Below, piece after piece: positions 41,421-42,232 of a DNA stretch of 42,232 bases. The notes below the pieces were generated by a model. That model worked only from the letters and a program-made list of their open reading frames with translations. It was not told where the DNA came from and did not search any database. The stretch spans positions 1-42,232 of the forward strand of contig JARKOQ010000045.1 of NCBI GenBank assembly GCA_029976005.1, given 5' to 3'. The DNA comes from Aggregatilineales bacterium (lineage in GTDB: Bacteria > Chloroflexota > Anaerolineae > Aggregatilineales > Ch27). Made by a program: the position numbers and the translations under genes. Position 1 is the stretch's first letter. Every line of letters starts with the position of its first letter.

Positions 41421-42232
41421 ATGGGACTGAAGATTCGCAGACTGGCAAGGCAGAATCCCTTGATGGTGGTCGGGATCGTGATCGGCCTGATCTGGCTACT
41501 GGTCTCCCTGACCGCCAGCCTGATCGCGCCCTACGGGCCGCTCGAACAAAATATGAGCAACCGCTTGCAGCCGCCCAGCGCCACCAATTTGCTGGGCACC
41601 GACCAGCTTGGGCGGGACGTGTTCACGCGCATCCTGTACGGCGGGCGGATCTCGCTGCCGGCCGGGCTGCTGGTGATCGTGTTCGCGGCCATCGTGGGGA
41701 CGATCGTCGGCTCGCTGGCCGGGTACGCGGGCGGGCTGTGGGACGAACTGCTGATGCGCACGACCGAGGTCTTCATGGCCTTCCCGACGATCATCCTGGC
41801 GATGGCGATCGCCGCCGCCCTGGGGCCGAGCATCATGAACGCGATCGTCGCCATGGTGCTGGTCTGGTGGCCGAACTATGCCCGGATCGTGCGCGGGCTG
41901 GTGGTCAGCGTGCGTGAGAACGACTACGTGGAGGCGGCCCAGGCGATCGGCGCGTCGCGGGCCTACATCCTGGTGCGGACGATCCTGCCCAACTGCCTGG
42001 CCCCGGCCGTGATCATGGCGACCCTGGACATCGGCAACGCCGTGCTGCTCTTCGCCGGGCTGAGCTTCCTGGGGCTGGGGCCGGAGCCTTCCACCCCGGA
42101 GTGGGGGCGCATGGTGGCCGACGGGATCGACAATTTCGACCAGTGGTGGCTGAGCGCCTTCCCCGGCCTGGCGATCTTCACGGCGGTGATGGCCTTCAAT
42201 TTCATCGGCGACGGCCTGCGCGACCTGACCGA
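41421..42232 (+). CDS. Family-5 ABC transporter permease, DppC type (3' end cut by the window)
   Basis: The open frame runs from ATG 41421 to the window end (270 codons plus two bases) without a stop. It has a first helix near 16-38, NLLGTDQLGRDVFTRILYGGRISL, the coupling segment ENDYVEAAQAIGASRAYILVRTILPN, and FLGLGPEPSTPEWGRM. About ten to twenty residues are likely missing at the C-terminus, since GDGLRDLT is the usual near-terminal block. AGGGA is seven bases before the ATG. Its first loop is of normal length, unlike the OppC-type permease at 20357. ATPase genes should follow outside the window. Confidence 0.93.
   Translation, partial: MGLKIRRLARQNPLMVVGIVIGLIWLLVSLTASLIAPYGPLEQNMSNRLQPPSATNLLGTDQLGRDVFTRILYGGRISLPAGLLVIVFAAIVGTIVGSLAGYAGGLWDELLMRTTEVFMAFPTIILAMAIAAALGPSIMNAIVAMVLVWWPNYARIVRGLVVSVRENDYVEAAQAIGASRAYILVRTILPNCLAPAVIMATLDIGNAVLLFAGLSFLGLGPEPSTPEWGRMVADGIDNFDQWWLSAFPGLAIFTAVMAFNFIGDGLRDLT

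Overview
The window reads as a piece of a GC-rich, probably monoderm Chloroflexota (Anaerolineae-like) chromosome. This is inferred from gene content: family-5 and Liv-type ABC transporters, a tagaturonate epimerase (UxaE), paired F420-type luciferase-like oxidoreductases, a PPi-type phosphofructokinase, Sec-exported proteins ending in Ala-Gln without a lipobox, and many short palindromic and word-type dispersed repeats between genes. No rRNA, tRNA, transposase, phage gene or CRISPR array was recognised.

Region 1 (1-8761), mostly minus strand. After the 3' end of an unidentified plus-strand gene come gnd (NAD-type by its binding residues), a LarA-like nickel-pincer epimerase, a UxuB-type mannonate oxidoreductase, a HAD phosphatase, a PPi-type PFK, KDPG aldolase and KDG kinase. 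The run from kdgK to the LarA homologue starts at a sigma-70 promoter with a LacI-type operator (8710-8761). Region 2 (8865-11540) is a secreted GH3 glycosidase with a C-terminal CBM9-like domain.

Region 3 (11735-24794, minus strand) is an oligogalacturonide utilisation operon: family-5 binding protein, two permeases, two ATPases, a heparinase II/III-fold protein, oligogalacturonate lyase, a URO-D/methyltransferase-fold protein, KduI, KduD and KdgF. Divergent from it (25051-27576) are a LacI regulator and UxaE. Operators in the divergent promoter region share a 14-bp sequence with the kdgK promoter, so one LacI regulon plausibly joins regions 1 and 3. Route: imported oligogalacturonides are split by Ogl; the unsaturated uronate goes KdgF, KduI, KduD to KDG, then KdgK and KdgA to pyruvate and glyceraldehyde-3-phosphate. 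Galacturonate goes by tagaturonate, UxaE and UxuB to mannonate. No mannonate dehydratase is visible. Instead uxuB is coupled to the LarA homologue, which could epimerise mannonate to gluconate.

Region 4 (27690-32843, minus strand) is a complete livKHMGF branched-chain-amino-acid-type importer, ending against uxaE at a strong bidirectional terminator. Region 5 (33133-42232, plus strand) has alanine racemase, an M24 metallopeptidase, RidA, two F420-type luciferase-like proteins flanking a TIGR04076-like protein, then a family-5 binding protein and two Dpp-type permeases, the last cut by the window end. This looks like an uncharacterised uptake and catabolic module for a nitrogen-containing substrate.
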